Positions 10,782 through 24,606 of a DNA stretch of 64,000 nt are shown one piece after another. The stretch's first letter is position 1. The number at the start of each line of letters is the position of its first letter. The position numbers were made by a program, and so were the translations under genes. A model generated the notes under the pieces. The model was not told where the DNA came from, made no database searches, and worked only from the letters and a program-made list of their open reading frames with translations. Location of the stretch: assembly GCA_034440635.1 (NCBI GenBank), contig JAOTON010001680.1:1306001-1370000 (forward strand). The letters run 5' to 3'. The stretch comes from Lepas anatifera (Eukaryota; Arthropoda; Thecostraca; Lepadidae).

Positions 10782-11300
10782 ACACGGAACGGACGCAACA
10801 ATACACACCCGCACAGTCCGTGGGACACTGAGACACACGGAACGGACACAACAATACACACCCGCACAGTCCGTGGGACACTGAGACACACGGAACGGAC
10901 ACAACAATACACACCCGCACAGTCCGTGGGACACTGAGACACACGGAACGGACGCAACAATACACACCCGCACAGTCCGTGGGACACTGAGACACACGGA
11001 ACGGACGCAACAATACACACCCGCACAGTCCGTGGGACACTGAGACACACGGAACGGACGCAACAATACACACCCGCACAGTCCGTGGGACACTGAGACA
11101 CACGGAACGGACGCAACAATACACACCCGCACAGTCCGTGGGACACTGAGACACACGGAACGGACGCAACAATACACACCCGCACAGTCCGTGGGACACT
11201 GAGACAGACGGAACGGACGCAACAATACATACCCGCACAGTCCGTGGGACACTGAGACGGACGGAACGGAGACAACAATACAAACCTGCGCGGTCTGTGG
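10782..11300. repeat. Minisatellite, 53-bp unit, about 9.8 copies
   Basis: Unit starts recur every 53 bp (10782, 10835, 10888 and so on to 11259). Consensus blocks are ACACGGAACGGACGCAACAA, TACACACCCGCACAGTCCGT and GGGACACTGAG. Inner copies are nearly identical, and the last two carry extra substitutions. 53 is not a multiple of three, so the minus strand shows three overlapping frames (251, 295 and 213 codons) that spell the same peptide phases in rotation. They are artefacts of the array and not genes. Confidence 0.97.
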
Positions 11301-12641
<1,341 letters not shown>

Positions 12642-12645
<4 letters not shown>

Positions 12646-13700
12646 GGACGCAGGTACCGGGTGGTACCAGCATCGCTTCCAACAAAGACACCGTGATTAA
12701 ATCTGCACGAACGCCATATCGTTACGCCGATCAGGTAGAAGGTGGCCAGTGCACGGCGGAGAGCACGGCGCATGGGGTCGACTCGGGGTGGCCAGAGGTA
12801 GACTCTGGCGCCGCTGACGTCGTTGGCCGGGCGGCGAGCCATCGTTAAACGGCGGGTCACAGCGGCGGGGGCGCCGCGCCCTGGCGCCGGCCTGACCAGC
12901 ACCGTCACAGCCGGCCCGTAATGCACCGCCCGCCACCAGCAGTCAACAGTGTGCAACCAGTCTGTGGCGCGGCACCGCGCTGTGTCTGCAATCACGGCGG
13001 TAATAACACTGCACTCCAAATGGCCTAGCGCAAAATATGAGCGTCGGGACAACACGCCAGCGTCAATATCTCCGGTTTGGCTGGTGCAGTGGTGAATTCA
13101 CGGCTGTTGCAAACCCGCAGTAAGAGGCTGACTAAAGTTAAGGCAGATTGAACAATACGTAGGCGAAGGCCAAAAATACATTAAAATTATGACATCACTG
13201 TATTGTATCTAAGACTGATTAATGAGTAAATGGTTAACACAATATAAAAACTTAAACGTAGTCTGGCCTTCAGGTACGAATTGTTGAGGGACTGGATCTG
13301 CTCTATCGTGCAGGACGGTCCCTCTGATGTGGTTTGCGGTTTCTTGCTCAATACGTAATTTGGCCTGCATGGGTGAGCTCACGCCATGGCATCACATCCG
13401 CTTACCTACTCACGCGGCCTGGCTGATCTCCCGTACATCTGCACTTACAGCCTGTTTCTATACAGCGTACATATTCCACTTGGACGAGCGCGCTGCCAAC
13501 ACCAGTTTCCGAGAACACTGAAAAAAGCATTTGCGGTGCTGACGCTGCAGGTATGCTGGTTCTCTTTACCACGAGTGCCCGGGTGACGGTCCCGTCCGGT
13601 TCCCCTACAGCGTGCAGTCGTCAGCTCCCCTGACTCGTTCAGGGTCGCCGGCCGGGCGCGCCCTCAACAACGGCACTGACCCTGGGATCCGCCCCTGCCC
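12642..13700. other. Single-copy stretch, no gene seen
   Basis: GC-rich to about 13060, then AT-rich to about 13260. The minus-strand frame that crosses 12700-13055 is continuous with the GA-tract artefact. No repeat or transposon terminus was recognised. Confidence 0.5.
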
Positions 13701-14130
13701 CACAGCAGCCACAGCGCCCTCGGCACTGCCGACACTGCCTCACAGCAGCCACAGCGCCCTTAGAACCCCAGGTACTGTCTCACACCAGCCACAGCGCCCT
13801 CGGCACTGCCGACACTGCCTCACAGCAGCCACAGCGCCCTCAGCACTGCCGATACTGCCTCACAGCAGCCACAGCCCCTCAGCACTGCCGTCGCCCTACT
13901 GCCGATACTGCCTCGCAGCCACAGCGCCTCAGCACTGCCGACACTGCCTCCAGCAGCCACAGCGCCTCAGCACTGCCGATACTGTCTCACACCAGCCACA
14001 GCGCCCTTAGAACCACCGGTACTGCCTCACAGCAGCCACAGCACACTTAAAACCGCCGGAACTGCCTCACAGCAGTCACAGCGCCCTCAGTACTGCCAGT
14101 ACTGCCGGTACTGCCTCACAGTAGTCACAG
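13701..14130. repeat. Minisatellite, 40-bp unit, about 10-11 copies
   Basis: The block CACAGCAGCCACAGCGCCCT recurs at 13701, 13741, 13781 (CACACC variant), 13821 and 13861, then with small length changes to about 14130. The second half of the unit, approximately CGGCACTGCCGACACTGCCT, is more variable. A 132-codon plus-strand frame through it is Pro/His/Cys-rich and repeat-derived. Confidence 0.93.
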
Positions 14131-14261
14131 CACCTGTTGAGCAACCGAGCTTTACCGAGTGTCGTCCCGGTTCTGACGTCCTCATTCAGGCAAGGGTCGG
14201 GAGCTTCAGCAGGAACGTCCCAAGAACGTTCCCAGCTGGGTTTGGCAGCAGCAGGCTGTCG

Positions 14262-14576
14262 AAAGAGCCCACTACTCTCCAACTCAGTGGTCGGCAGAGC
14301 CCACTACTCTCCAACTCAGTGGTCGGCAGAGCCCACTACTTGCCAGCTCAGTGGTCGGCAGAGCCCACTACTCTCCAACTCAGTGGTCGGCAGAGCCCAC
14401 TACCTGCCAGCTCAGTGGTCGGCAGAGCCCACTACTCGCCAACTCAGTGGTCGGCAGAGCCCACTACTCTCCAACTCAGTGGTCGGCAGAGCCCACTACT
14501 TGCCAGCTCAGTCGTCGGAAGACCTCACAGCTCGCCAGTTCAGTGGTCGGCAGAGCCCACTCACTACTCTTTAGCT
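14262..14576. repeat. Minisatellite, 32-bp unit, about 9.5 copies
   Basis: The unit is CAGTGGTCGGCAGAGCCCAC followed by TACTCTCCAACT. Alternate units carry TGCCAGCT or CTCCAACT, a hint of two-unit higher-order structure. Three plus-strand frames are open at once and spell the same three peptide phases, as expected for a 32-bp unit. This array starts about 130 bp after the 40-bp array and is unrelated to it. Confidence 0.95.
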
Positions 14577-15027
14577 CACACTTTCTGATGCTGCACCGTG
14601 AAGGAATATCTACGCAACTTATGTTTTATCTAAAAATAACAACAGTGGACGAGTACCAAAAATGTAAAGTACTTGCGAATGCAATAAAGCAGTTTCAGAG
14701 TGTCATTTCCACAGCATGCGTAATCCAGGTGGCGGGGACAGGTGCCTGATCTGGGTGAGACGACCTCGAGACGGCTGCAGGTAAGACTTGGCCGCCCTCC
14801 GCCGAGCTCGTCGTGCTGGCCGCCGCGGTGTCGATGCACCAGGTGTTGGACGCTCATTTATGGGCCACCGGAGACGCCAACGACAGACCGTGCCATGGCT
14901 GACGCGGTGGTAAACCGGCCCCTTTCATCGCAGGGATTTAACATGTCCCGCAGCTCAGAGCTTTATGTGTATTTCTCAGTTTTGCGCTGGAAGAGCCCGG
15001 GTTCCGACTTTTCCGGTCGGTTGGCGA
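14577..15027. other. Single-copy stretch, no gene seen
   Basis: AT-rich to about 14700, then GC-rich. No domain-bearing frame. The 232-codon plus-strand frame starting at 14742 gets most of its length from the adjacent 62-bp array. Confidence 0.5.
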
Positions 15028-15545
15028 GTTATCCCGGGTACATGAGCAGCCTCAGGACGGTACCAACCACGGGAACGGACCGATCGACAGTTATCGATAC
15101 ATGCAGCCTAGGACAGTACCAACCACGGGAACGGACCGATCGACAGTTATCCGGCATGAGCGGCCTCAGGACGGCACCAACACGGGAACGGACCGATCGA
15201 CATTATCCGTACATGAGCACCTCAGGACGGCACCAACCACGGAACGGACCTATCGACATTATCCGGTACATAGCACCTCAGGACGGTACCAACCAGGGAA
15301 CGGACCGATCGACAGTTATCCCGTACATGCACCTCAGACGGACCGACAAACCGATCGACAGTTATCCCGGGTACATGAGCAGCCTCAGGACGGTACCAAC
15401 CACGGGAACGGACCGATCGACAGTTATCCCGGGTACATGAGCAGCCTCAGGACGGTACCAACCACGGGAACGGACCGATCGACAGTTATCCCGGGTACAT
15501 GAGCAGCCTCAGGACGGTACCAACCACGGGAACGGACCGATCGAC
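15028..15545. repeat. Minisatellite, about 62-bp unit, roughly 8 copies
   Basis: Unit blocks are CCTCAGGACGGTACCAACCA, CGGGAACGGACCGATCGACA and GTTATCCCGGGTACATGAGC. The last three copies are nearly identical and 62 bp long. The copies between about 15110 and 15350 are shortened by small deletions. The young end of the array is therefore on the right. Confidence 0.95.
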
Positions 15546-16624
15546 CCATGCATGCGGGTATCTGGTACTGTTCAGCCACTAGATTCGAGTATTTTTCTAG
15601 AAAGAACACCATGAGGGTGGTTCGTACTACTGGACACAGTTTTGATTCAAAATACGGTATTTTCATTGTATATCCGTAATTTGACTTTATGTTTTTATTT
15701 GTACAAATGATGGGAAGTGAGTTTCATAAGCTAACGTGAATGTTTCATTCGAATAAACGACTTTGTTTTTCACAACGCTCCGGTGCGCGTCGCCACATTC
15801 GTCTGAGCCGCGTCATATTTCTTCTAGCCGTAATGGTGCGTATCAGGGGTCTGGGTACCGCGGATGCTCATGTATCCGGGGTAAGTGAGTCACAGTTAGC
15901 CCTGCGCGGAGATGACAGTGTGTTTGGTTGAAATGGACCGCAGCGAGAGCGCCGCCGTTCACCGCACCCGCCATATATCACCAGCGTATACACTTCAACG
16001 ACGCTCAAGGCCGGCGCCACGTCCGGCCCAAGGCTGCCGAGGACGCCGACGGTCGCGGTCGGACTCCCGGTACCGCCTCTGATGACCACATCCAGCCCCC
16101 TATCTCGCGCAACACGCCGTGCTGACCATTCTCTAAAACATGACGGAACCCGTCCATCTCGCCAAGTGCAGCGCGAATAAACAGAGTGGTTTCGTCAGGC
16201 GCGCCCTGTCCGACCGTCTCGGCCGCTGGCGCTGTGGCGCCCGGGCACTCCGGCGCTCCTCAGAAGACGTCAGGGGGACGATGTCACCGGAGCGACAGCT
16301 GAAGCACGGGCCTCATCCATCCGCCACGGAACAGCCATCACCAAAGGCGGAAAATACCACGGGGAATACTACATCAGAGTGGGAAGTGACCAGCCGGCAT
16401 CAGCTATGCTCTGACGCCACTGAACGGACTTTCCATGCAGCTGAAGCTCAACTACGCTTGCGGTTGTTGCTAAAGCGTTCTGCTACCGTTGTAGAAAAGC
16501 TGGCAGTAAACGCCAGTAAGGTTCGGTATTTCCACCCTAAAAAGCCAACCCAAGCCTCAGGATGAGCCGAGTCTCTAAGATAGCCAGTATTTTACACCTC
16601 TAACGTCGTCGTCATAATGGAATT
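15546..16624. other. Single-copy stretch, no gene recognised
   Basis: A plus-strand frame of 141 codons (16140-16565) is Arg/Ser/Ala-rich with no domain I recognise. The sequence is CpG-rich from about 15930 to 16300. I see no repeats or transposon ends. Confidence 0.45.
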
Positions 16625-16930
16625 GTGTGGTTCCACCGTGACGAAGGACATGGTTTTATGTTTCATCAGCTGACTTGGAAAGGGCAAGCGTTCTGAGATA
16701 GACGGCGCTCCTCATCTCTACCTCCTCGTAGTCTTCGGTGAGCCGTGTGGTCTCAACAATGTGACAAAAGACAGGTGCCCGGGGTGTCAAGTTACATCAG
16801 CTGCATCTGACCGGACTACGCCATGACTGGTGTTTCCTATTCTGCACAGGGTGTAGCCACTTCACAGTGTGGTCCCGGGAGTGACGGAGAACAGGTGAAC
16901 CGGCACAGAGTTACGTCAGCTGACGTGAGA
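16625..16930. repeat. Decayed tandem repeat, about 120-bp unit, 3 copies
   Basis: Three blocks in the same order start at 16625, 16745 and 16867: GTGTGGT, then a GTGACRRA-type block, then ACAGGTG, then a YCATCAGCTG or TACGTCAGCTGA motif. Spacings of 120 and 122 bp fit tandem duplication followed by heavy divergence. The best-kept part is the CAGCTG block, seen at about 16667, 16795 and 16916. Confidence 0.6.
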
Positions 16931-17154
16931 CTGTCCGCTGATGGATCGTCTCCAAAAGGAGGTGACGACACGGCTGAGCGGAAGGTAAGAAGGTTTCTCC
17001 AGCACCGTTACGAGAGGGCGCTGCACTGTTTATTTATCACTACCAGCGCGTGTGGCCAGCACTCACGGTTCTGTCAAATGACTGTGACATGCAAAAATGT
17101 GGTTCATCGATAATTTTAGTTTTCCAAAAACTGATTCTTTACAACCTGTACCTT

Positions 17155-17310
17155 AGAAGCTTCCCATAGTTTTGGAGATTGGATAAATATATTACAACTG
17201 GACGTCAGAAGCTTCACATTGTTTTGGAGATTAGATATATAAAATATACTGTAGACTCATCGAAGCTTATCAAATCGGTTTTGGATGATGTGACTCACAG
17301 GCAGCTTTTG
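17155..17310. repeat. Decayed AT-rich tandem repeat, about 52-bp unit, 3 copies
   Basis: AGAAGCTTC plus TTTTGGAGATT occurs at 17155 and 17207, and a weaker copy (CGAAGCTTATC then TTTTGGATGATG) starts near 17260. Period 52-53. This array is AT-rich, unlike the GC-rich minisatellites around it. Confidence 0.7.
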
Positions 17311-20300
17311 TCACCTACCATTAAGAGAGAAAATGGCATCTTCAAAGGATTTGTACCTAATTATCATTCACGTAGAGCATGACAAAATTCCCCGGCTTTA
17401 TACAATGTTTCCTCTAAGTACCTACTCACCTTTGAGGAGAAAAAAACTGAATTTTCAATATGCACTATCACCACACGATCACAGCTTAGATAGCATTGTA
17501 AGGATCCCAAATTACCTTCAAAACAGTACGATAAAAACTGGGATACCCGTGTCTGCAATATCATTGGCACTAGTTTCTTGTACCTGCGAAAAAATTGTTT
17601 CCAAAATGGAAATATTTCTGAATGATCAAAAATTGTACAAATATTAACACGTGCGCGTTCATATCTAACGAGTTAATTATTCTCGATTACTTAGGTTCAA
17701 ACTATGTATTACCTTATTCTCCGAAGCCCTTAAAACAATTCGGAGTACCACGTAAAACCTTACGCTCATTCTTGACTTCAAATCCCACAACCTGATCCAC
17801 ATTTCTCCTCTTGTCCGAAACACCTTGACGCATGGACCACCCCAGTGCCGGTCGGTTTGTCGGAGACCCGCTGCTTTGCTAGCCTCACCTTCGTACATCT
17901 GGGCGTACTGCGGAAAGCCTGCATCCCGTAGCCAGCGGCACGCCTCCAGAGCCTCCCACTCTGCAACAGGATCGATGACGTCACCGGGGCGCACGCGCAC
18001 TCGCCACATCTGCACCGCTTTTGTTTTCTATCGATGGATTGTTTTTCGGCCTGCCTTTGAAGTTGTGTCATCAAAGACAGGCCGCCGGGCATGCTCAACA
18101 CGCTAGAAGCAGGCTTGCACCAGAGCATATCCTTGAAAACACAAAAAGGCCGTATATGTTCCAAGTTTCACTAATTCCTGGGATGGAATAACACGTGGTC
18201 AAATGCGCATTGGAATAAGAAAGGCAAGGAAAGAATACAACTGAGAGGGAACAGATTGGCAACGAAAATCAAATGAAGGCAAAACAAACATATCAAGATT
18301 AGCACAGCACAAATAGCAGTGGATAACGGACCAATGTTTTCCGTATCACATGAAAACAGGAAGCCGGGAAAAAGCAGCCGCGTATGACGAAGAGAGGGAG
18401 AGGCGATGACCTCAGCCAAAACCAGATCCGCAGGGTAAGCCGCAGAACACCAGATAAGCACGATCGAAGCCACTCGGTATACAACCATTGTGTAGGCGTT
18501 ACTTCATGAACCACAGAAAAACACAACACTACAGCAAGCTCACACAAGAACTGGTCAAACCAGTGGGCCAACCGCGCTACTGCGCGCCAGGTTTTGCCAC
18601 GTAAATGACTGTTAAATTCAGAGAACGTTGATTTCATGAGCCGGTACCATGAGAGAGTCTCGCTCCTCGTATCTTATCTGACCAGTGCGAAATAAATTTC
18701 CTTAGTTAAAAATCGCCAGTACTGGCTTAATTAAACCAGTCCTGCCACTGGTCAGCCCACTGGACAAAGGCGTAACTGCTGAGAAACTAATGGCCATCGT
18801 CACCGGACGCGCGCTCGGCTGAGGTAGAAAGAGAGGGGGCCAGGTCAGAGCCCCCGCGCACACCGACCGATAGCGAAAGTACGACGGAGGGACCGCTGAC
18901 CGGCGGCCGGCTCGCGTGACCGTGATATCGCGCTGGGAACGGAACAGGAGTGCTCTCGCCGCCACCGCACGCGCATCCGGTGTCCCTGCGCACGCACATC
19001 AGCCGTGACGCTGATGTGACGCGGCGGTGACGGACAGGGCGCGGCCGGCGGCACCGTGTGATGCAGCCAGGCGAGAAGCGCGGTCAAAGACGCCGCCCTG
19101 GGCGGCGGCACAGCCACAGGGGGGACTAAGTGAGGCCTGCGCCAGTGTTTACACTGACTGGGCACCCACTGTCAACAGACCTGCGGTAATGACCAGGAGT
19201 TCTAGGGACGGCCGCCGGTGTCTGCTGATACCAGACACCAGATCCGCCGACCTAAATCTAGGTGTGGATCATTTTGTTGACGGTCACACGATCAACTTAT
19301 AACTTGTGGTTTTGCTTGGATTTTAGTGAAATCGCGATGAGCGGCAATCGCAATATGGATACATGTGTACCCACGGCAGTAATGCAGAGCCGTTATTTTG
19401 TTCACAGCAAGAAAACATCTATTCCTGTCATGATTATGCTTGAGACATTATTTCATGCTGCAATTTGTTTATGTTAATTAAAATACATATGACAATATAA
19501 CACGGTGTTGTGTGGTGGACCAGACATTTCCCAAACGAGGCCTCCATGTCCATGCTTCATTCTGTTGCCAATATTGACCACCAGTGAAGCCGAGGGGACG
19601 TTTACGCTAGCTGTCGAAGGTGAGGGATCAGTCAGGTTGCATCACCTCCGACTGTCGCCGAGGTCAGCACACAAACCCCGCGGGGCATGGCGAACCGTCT
19701 CGTCTCTCTGCACATTTCCCAACTCGGCAATCCAATCTGCAATTGTAGCGGAAGAGTTCAAATGACCGGCATACACCTCAGATCATAAAGATAAAGGTGT
19801 GATAGTTGGGGCTTTTCTCTGCTATTGCGGCTTACTTTGATATTCTGCTACAATTATTGTAAATGGGAAAGAACAGTTTTTAATGATATTTGTGTTCTAA
19901 TTACCCGCCCAGGAAGTGGGTCATCATGACATCAACACTCATTCCAACTCTCGCTCTTGCTCTCGCTCTCGCTCTCTGTACCTAAACTCCCCCTGTGACT
20001 GGCGTCTTCGGTAAAGGCTAAGCTGAATCTCTCTGGTTTTCGTTGCCGGACTCCCTCAACAGAGCTGCGTCCGCCGCGTTGTCTCTGACATCACCGCATT
20101 CCCTCTGTCGGCGCCTGTTTTCGGTTTAGACCTGTTGACCTCCATTTGACCTTGGCACGCTCACAGACGCCGCCCGCGGCGGTACCCTCACAACAGCCCA
20201 TGCAAATGCGACAATTAGCTGACACCGGCGCAGCGCACTGGAGCAGACTCGGTCGCTGCGTGCAGAAGACGGGCGTTCTGGCCATTATCCGCACGTCACA

Positions 20301-20494
20301 ACTGCTTCTGAACGCACAAAGGCTTATTTACTACAGAACCGGGACAGAACACTCGACTGGTACGCTTACCGAGAAAGAAGGCCGGCAGACAATGAAAACT
20401 CGCACGCCAACGTTCGGCCCCTTCCGGCGGGACACGATGCGTAGTCACGCACCAGAAATGCTACCCTCCCCCACTCTCTCGGTAATTCACTTAG
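17311..20494. other. Mostly single-copy stretch, no gene recognised
   Basis: AT-rich to about 17750, mixed to 18840, CpG-rich from 18840 to about 19140, then mixed. Frames up to 112 codons occur on both strands without a domain I know. A perfect CRE-type palindrome TGACGTCA lies at 17976-17983. A CT-rich microsatellite-like patch (CTCTCGCTCTTGC) lies near 19951. No transposon ends seen. Confidence 0.4.
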
Positions 20495-20507
20495 TGACGT
20501 CACCAAT
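20495..20507. promoter_or_regulatory. CRE palindrome directly followed by CCAAT
   Basis: TGACGTCA (20495-20502) is immediately followed by CCAAT (20503-20507). In animal promoters, CREB/ATF proteins bind TGACGTCA and NF-Y binds CCAAT, and the two often cooperate. No TATA box, initiator or downstream gene is identified here, so this is only a sequence match. Confidence 0.2.
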
Positions 20508-23500
20508 CGGCGATTTTGCACCGTCGCGTCATTATCAAGCGTTGACTTCCCCATCCGGATCGGAGGCGGATCACGTGGGCGAGCGGTCAGTCGATGCCTA
20601 GAATCGTTACAAATGCATCCCCGCCAGTAATCTCGTCCTGGGATGGGGAGGTGGACTGTATGAAGGTCTGGACACTGGGACAGTGAGAGGGCGACCGGTG
20701 ATTAGTGACCGATATGGAGGATGGGAGGGGGATTATTGTATCTGCCACCGCCCCAGTAAGGCTCAGTAATAGCTTAGGGGTTCTACCGCTGCCGCCCACA
20801 GAGGGAGATGGACCGAGTTTGTACGTGTTTCCACGATGTGGGCGGGATAATACTGCAAGACGCCGTGCACAGACAGAGCCTTACCGCTGGTACCTGTGCA
20901 CGAGTCTTGTTTGGACATCAAATACAAAGAAGTTCCGCAAATACCCGTGGCCATTCATCCTGTTAGGGAACAGCGTCGAAGACCAGAGCTGGGGCGTGCC
21001 AGGTTCGCAGAACGCACTCCAAGCCTGGAGATCGGTACCCGAGCTCCCAGTCCTTTGATGACTGATATCGCCGACCCTGAACGCCTCAGATCGCCTCGGG
21101 CGCTGGGCCGGGCGCACTCCCTGGTAGTGTGTGCGTGAGCTCTCCGGAATCCAATCAGACCACCTCTGACATCCGGGCCTGGTCAGCGCCTCTCAGAAGC
21201 CGCCGCCGCGGGCAGAGTGCGGTATCCAGAGAAACGCCCGGGGCTACATACCAGCCGAGGAGCCGACAGAGCCTAGCCAAGCTGTGCTGTATTATCGAAA
21301 GTCCTCAGGACGTATCTATCCAAGCAGTTTGGGCGTCGAAAACGGGGGACAGGGGGACGTGTCCCCCAGCTGATCAGGGGACGTCCCCCAGAATGTCGGC
21401 ACGTTATCGATGATTTTCCTTTATAAGTTTATAGCACTAGCTTCCCTACATATTCCAGACTTGGTTTTGGGTGAATGGCCTCCATAGCACGCACCCAGAC
21501 TGTTATTAGTGTTGACTTCGCTGCCCACCCCCTCGGTCGCCGTTAGGTCAGAGTCCGCCCCCGCCCAGCAAAACCCCGTGGCGACGCCCATTGCTTACGA
21601 AGGTCAGCCAGTGGTACTTCGTCATAACTGACATTAAAAAATTACCATCATCCTACCGAAGAAAATGAACCCACATACAACATGCAGCTATGTGCAAATG
21701 TAGTATGTAATCTCAGTCGGATTTCCGCTGGCTAAGTGACGCCGGCAAAAGTCAGAAAAGAAAATCGCTTTCGCTAGTTGATTCAGTCTGATATATTTCT
21801 GGCTCAAGCCGCTGTGCTCACTTCACCCAATAGCACGAACGCGTTTAAAGATACCAGAGATTCACCGGGTTCTGTAGCACGCGGTGTCCCTCCTCAATAC
21901 AGCCGTGTGAACAAGGCGGCGGCGGCGGCGGCAGCGCCTTTGAAGCGCGAGAGAAGCCTGCTTCGTCACTCCGGGCCCGCGTTTGCACAGCTGAACCATT
22001 GTGGCTGAATCGGCAGAAGACACTCCTTCCTCAAACCGGGCGAGAAACACTGGCACGGAGAACTGGTTTTCACGTCATCTGTTCAAGGCTGAGGCGGGAC
22101 GCTGGCATACCTCCACCGTATAATAGATCACAGCCCCGCTGACGTGTGTTTATAGCTGTCAGCACATAATGAAGCAAAGCATGTTACTTTCGTTATTTGG
22201 TTCCTCAACCCGACGTGTCAGCCCCAGAGACGGGGGAAAAGGGCAGGACCGGTGTGAAGGCGGCTACGGCCACGTGCTTATCGGAGACCGCCTCAGGAAA
22301 CAAAACGGTAACACCCAACCCCAGCACCAGGCGGCTTAGCGCGCGCACGACCAATCAGAAATCCAGCTTTGTTCAGAGGTGTTAGGTACGCAGTGCCACG
22401 AGAAATCCGTTCATCTCGTGACCGTCAAATAACGGATCCTGCTTAACACCTGCTCTGCATGATTTTTCGGTTTTGGCCCGTTGTTTCTCTGTTCTGAGAC
22501 ACGATCGGCCAAATCCACGCCAGGCCTTGGAAAACGCCAGAGGTGACCCGTGCAGATCTGCGGAAACTGCCGACAGCACAATTGGTATGATACGGAGCTT
22601 GCAGTGCCCCCGGACAGACCGACTGGTATTGCAGACTGCACGCCGCTCTCTCTGTGAGCGCCGCCGGTCGCCGGCCGACAAACAGTCATTAGCGGGCGGT
22701 GTGCGTGCACGGGAGGTCAGACTGCGTGACGCCGAGCGCCGCCGCCGCCTCCTCTGTCGCCGCACTTTTCCCCAAAGGCGCCTATTTATATTTGTCACGT
22801 GTGACAAGCCGGCGTTGCAAGTGGTGGGTAGAGAGCCAGGCGGCGCGGGCTGCTGCGTGCCTTAATGCGCTGTACGCAGGGAAACTCGTCTCTGACGCCG
22901 TCTGTGCAGGCTCATCACTGGTCTGTATCACACGCGTGGCATCACGTCGCTGGTAATGACACCAGCGGCGGTGCACACCGGCCTAGAACACCAGCAGACC
23001 CGTTAGTTCCACCAGCGCGCATGTCCGGCCATTGTTTCCGCAATTAGCCGCCATTTGGGGCCTGTTTGTACCTGCGTGCGCCGGGCCGTGTCGTGGCAGT
23101 CGGCGCGCAGGTGCAGGGCGGTGGCGCCCACGCACAGGAGCAAAGACACGCGCGCACGGGAGCTGGATCGTACCGATCGCGTGAGTGATACCACGGTGAC
23201 GTCGAGCGTTAGCACTGCTCCAACACACTAGCAGACGAAAGCTCGGCACGCTCACATTGCAACACAGCGGCGACTGGAGTCGTCAGGGTGGTCTTTGAGA
23301 CCTAATTGATGACCACCCACGAGGTGGTGCTGCTGAAATCGCGACTGAGCGCCGCGGCGTTCCGTCATATTGCGGTAACTGGCGGCGACGGGCCTGTCAC
23401 CGTCCAATGGTCGTACTGTACTGTACGGAGGCGCACAGAGAACGGAGAGCACAGAGTCTGCAGCCGAGACTGCGCACTCGGCCAGTGCGGACACGGATAG

Positions 23501-23540
23501 CGCAACGACTGCAGACAGGGCCAGCGTAAAGACCGAGACC
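20508..23540. other. Single-copy stretch with CpG-rich block, no gene recognised
   Basis: Composition is mixed, becoming CpG-rich at about 22600-23230. Overlapping frames (22382-22807 and 22411-22710 minus; 22473-22865 plus) occupy the same GC-rich segment on both strands and show no recognisable domain. GGGGGAC-type fold-backs lie at 21351-21388. A CCAATCAG motif sits near 22350. No exon structure can be argued. Confidence 0.4.
21351..21388. repeat. GGGGGACGTCCCC fold-back
   Basis: It contains GGGGGACGTGTCCCCC at 21352-21367 and the perfect 12-bp palindrome GGGGACGTCCCC at 21377-21388. GTCCCC and GGGGAC can also pair across the middle. It resembles the fold-back at 32384-32411 and the GGGGGAAGTGTCCCC block just inside the right end of the hAT-type MITE at 30799. 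It may be a remnant of that kind of element. Confidence 0.5.
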
Positions 23541-24606
23541 GAGGGGATACTGTGGACAGGGCGGAGACTGTGGACAGGGATGGGGCGGAGACTGGAGACA
23601 GGGATAGGGAGGTCACTGTGGGCAGGGACAGGGCGGACACTGTGGCCAGGGACAGGGTGGATACAGTGGACAGGGACGGATACCGTGGCCAGGGACAGGG
23701 CGGACACTGTGGACAGGGACAGGGCGGAAACTGTGGGCAGGGACGGATACCGTGGACAGGGGCAGGGCGGACACTGGCCGGGGACGGGGCGGAAACTGTG
23801 GACAGGGATGGGGCGAACACTGGACACTGACGGGGACTGTGACAGGATGGGGCGGAGACGGTAGACAGGGACAGGGCGGACACTGTGGACAGGGACAGGG
23901 CGGACACTGGCCAGGGACAGGGCGGACACTGTGGACAGGGATGGGGCGAACACTGGACACTGACAGGGACTGTAGACAGAGATGGGGCGGAGACGGTAGA
24001 CAGGGACAGGGCGGACACTGTGGACAGGGACAGGGCGGACACTGTGGCCAGGGACAGGGCGGACACTGTGGACAGGGATGGGGCGAACACTGGTCACTGA
24101 CAGGGACTGTAGACAGAGATGGGGCGGAACGGTAGACAGGGACAGGGCGGACACTGTGGACAGGGACAGGGCGGAAACTGTGGACAGGGACAGGGCGGAA
24201 ACTGTGGACAGGGACAGGGCGGGAACTGTGGACAGGGACAGGGCGGACACTGTGGACAGGGACAGGGCGGAAACTGTGCACAGGGAAGGATTCCGTGGAC
24301 AGGGACAGGGCGGACACTGGACAGGGACGGGGCGGAAACTGTGGACAGGGATGGTGGCAGAGACTGTACAGATATAGGGAGGTCACTGTGGGCAGGGACA
24401 GGGCGGACACTGTGGACAGGGACGGGGCGGAAACTGTTGTCAGGAATGGGGCGGACACTGTGGACAGGGGTAGGGAGGACACTAGAGACAGGGATAGGGA
24501 GGACACTGAGGACAGAGATAGGGAAGACACTGTGGGCAGGGACAGGGAGGACACTGTGGACAGGGACAGGGAGGACACTGTGGGCAAAGACAGCGCAGAT
24601 ACTGTA
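23541..24606. repeat. Minisatellite, 24-bp unit, about 44 copies, with higher-order structure
   Basis: The basic unit is GGGCGGACACTGTGGACAGG plus GACA. Variant units recur as a block: a GGGGCGAACACTGG unit, then CACTGACAGGGACTG, then a GGGGCGGAGACGGTAGAC unit, near 23805, 23942 and 24078, a higher-order period of about 132-138 bp. 24 is a multiple of three, so frames are open on both strands (up to 360 codons on the minus strand; RADTVDRD octads on the plus strand). Dense GGG runs on the plus strand favour G-quadruplexes. Confidence 0.97.
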
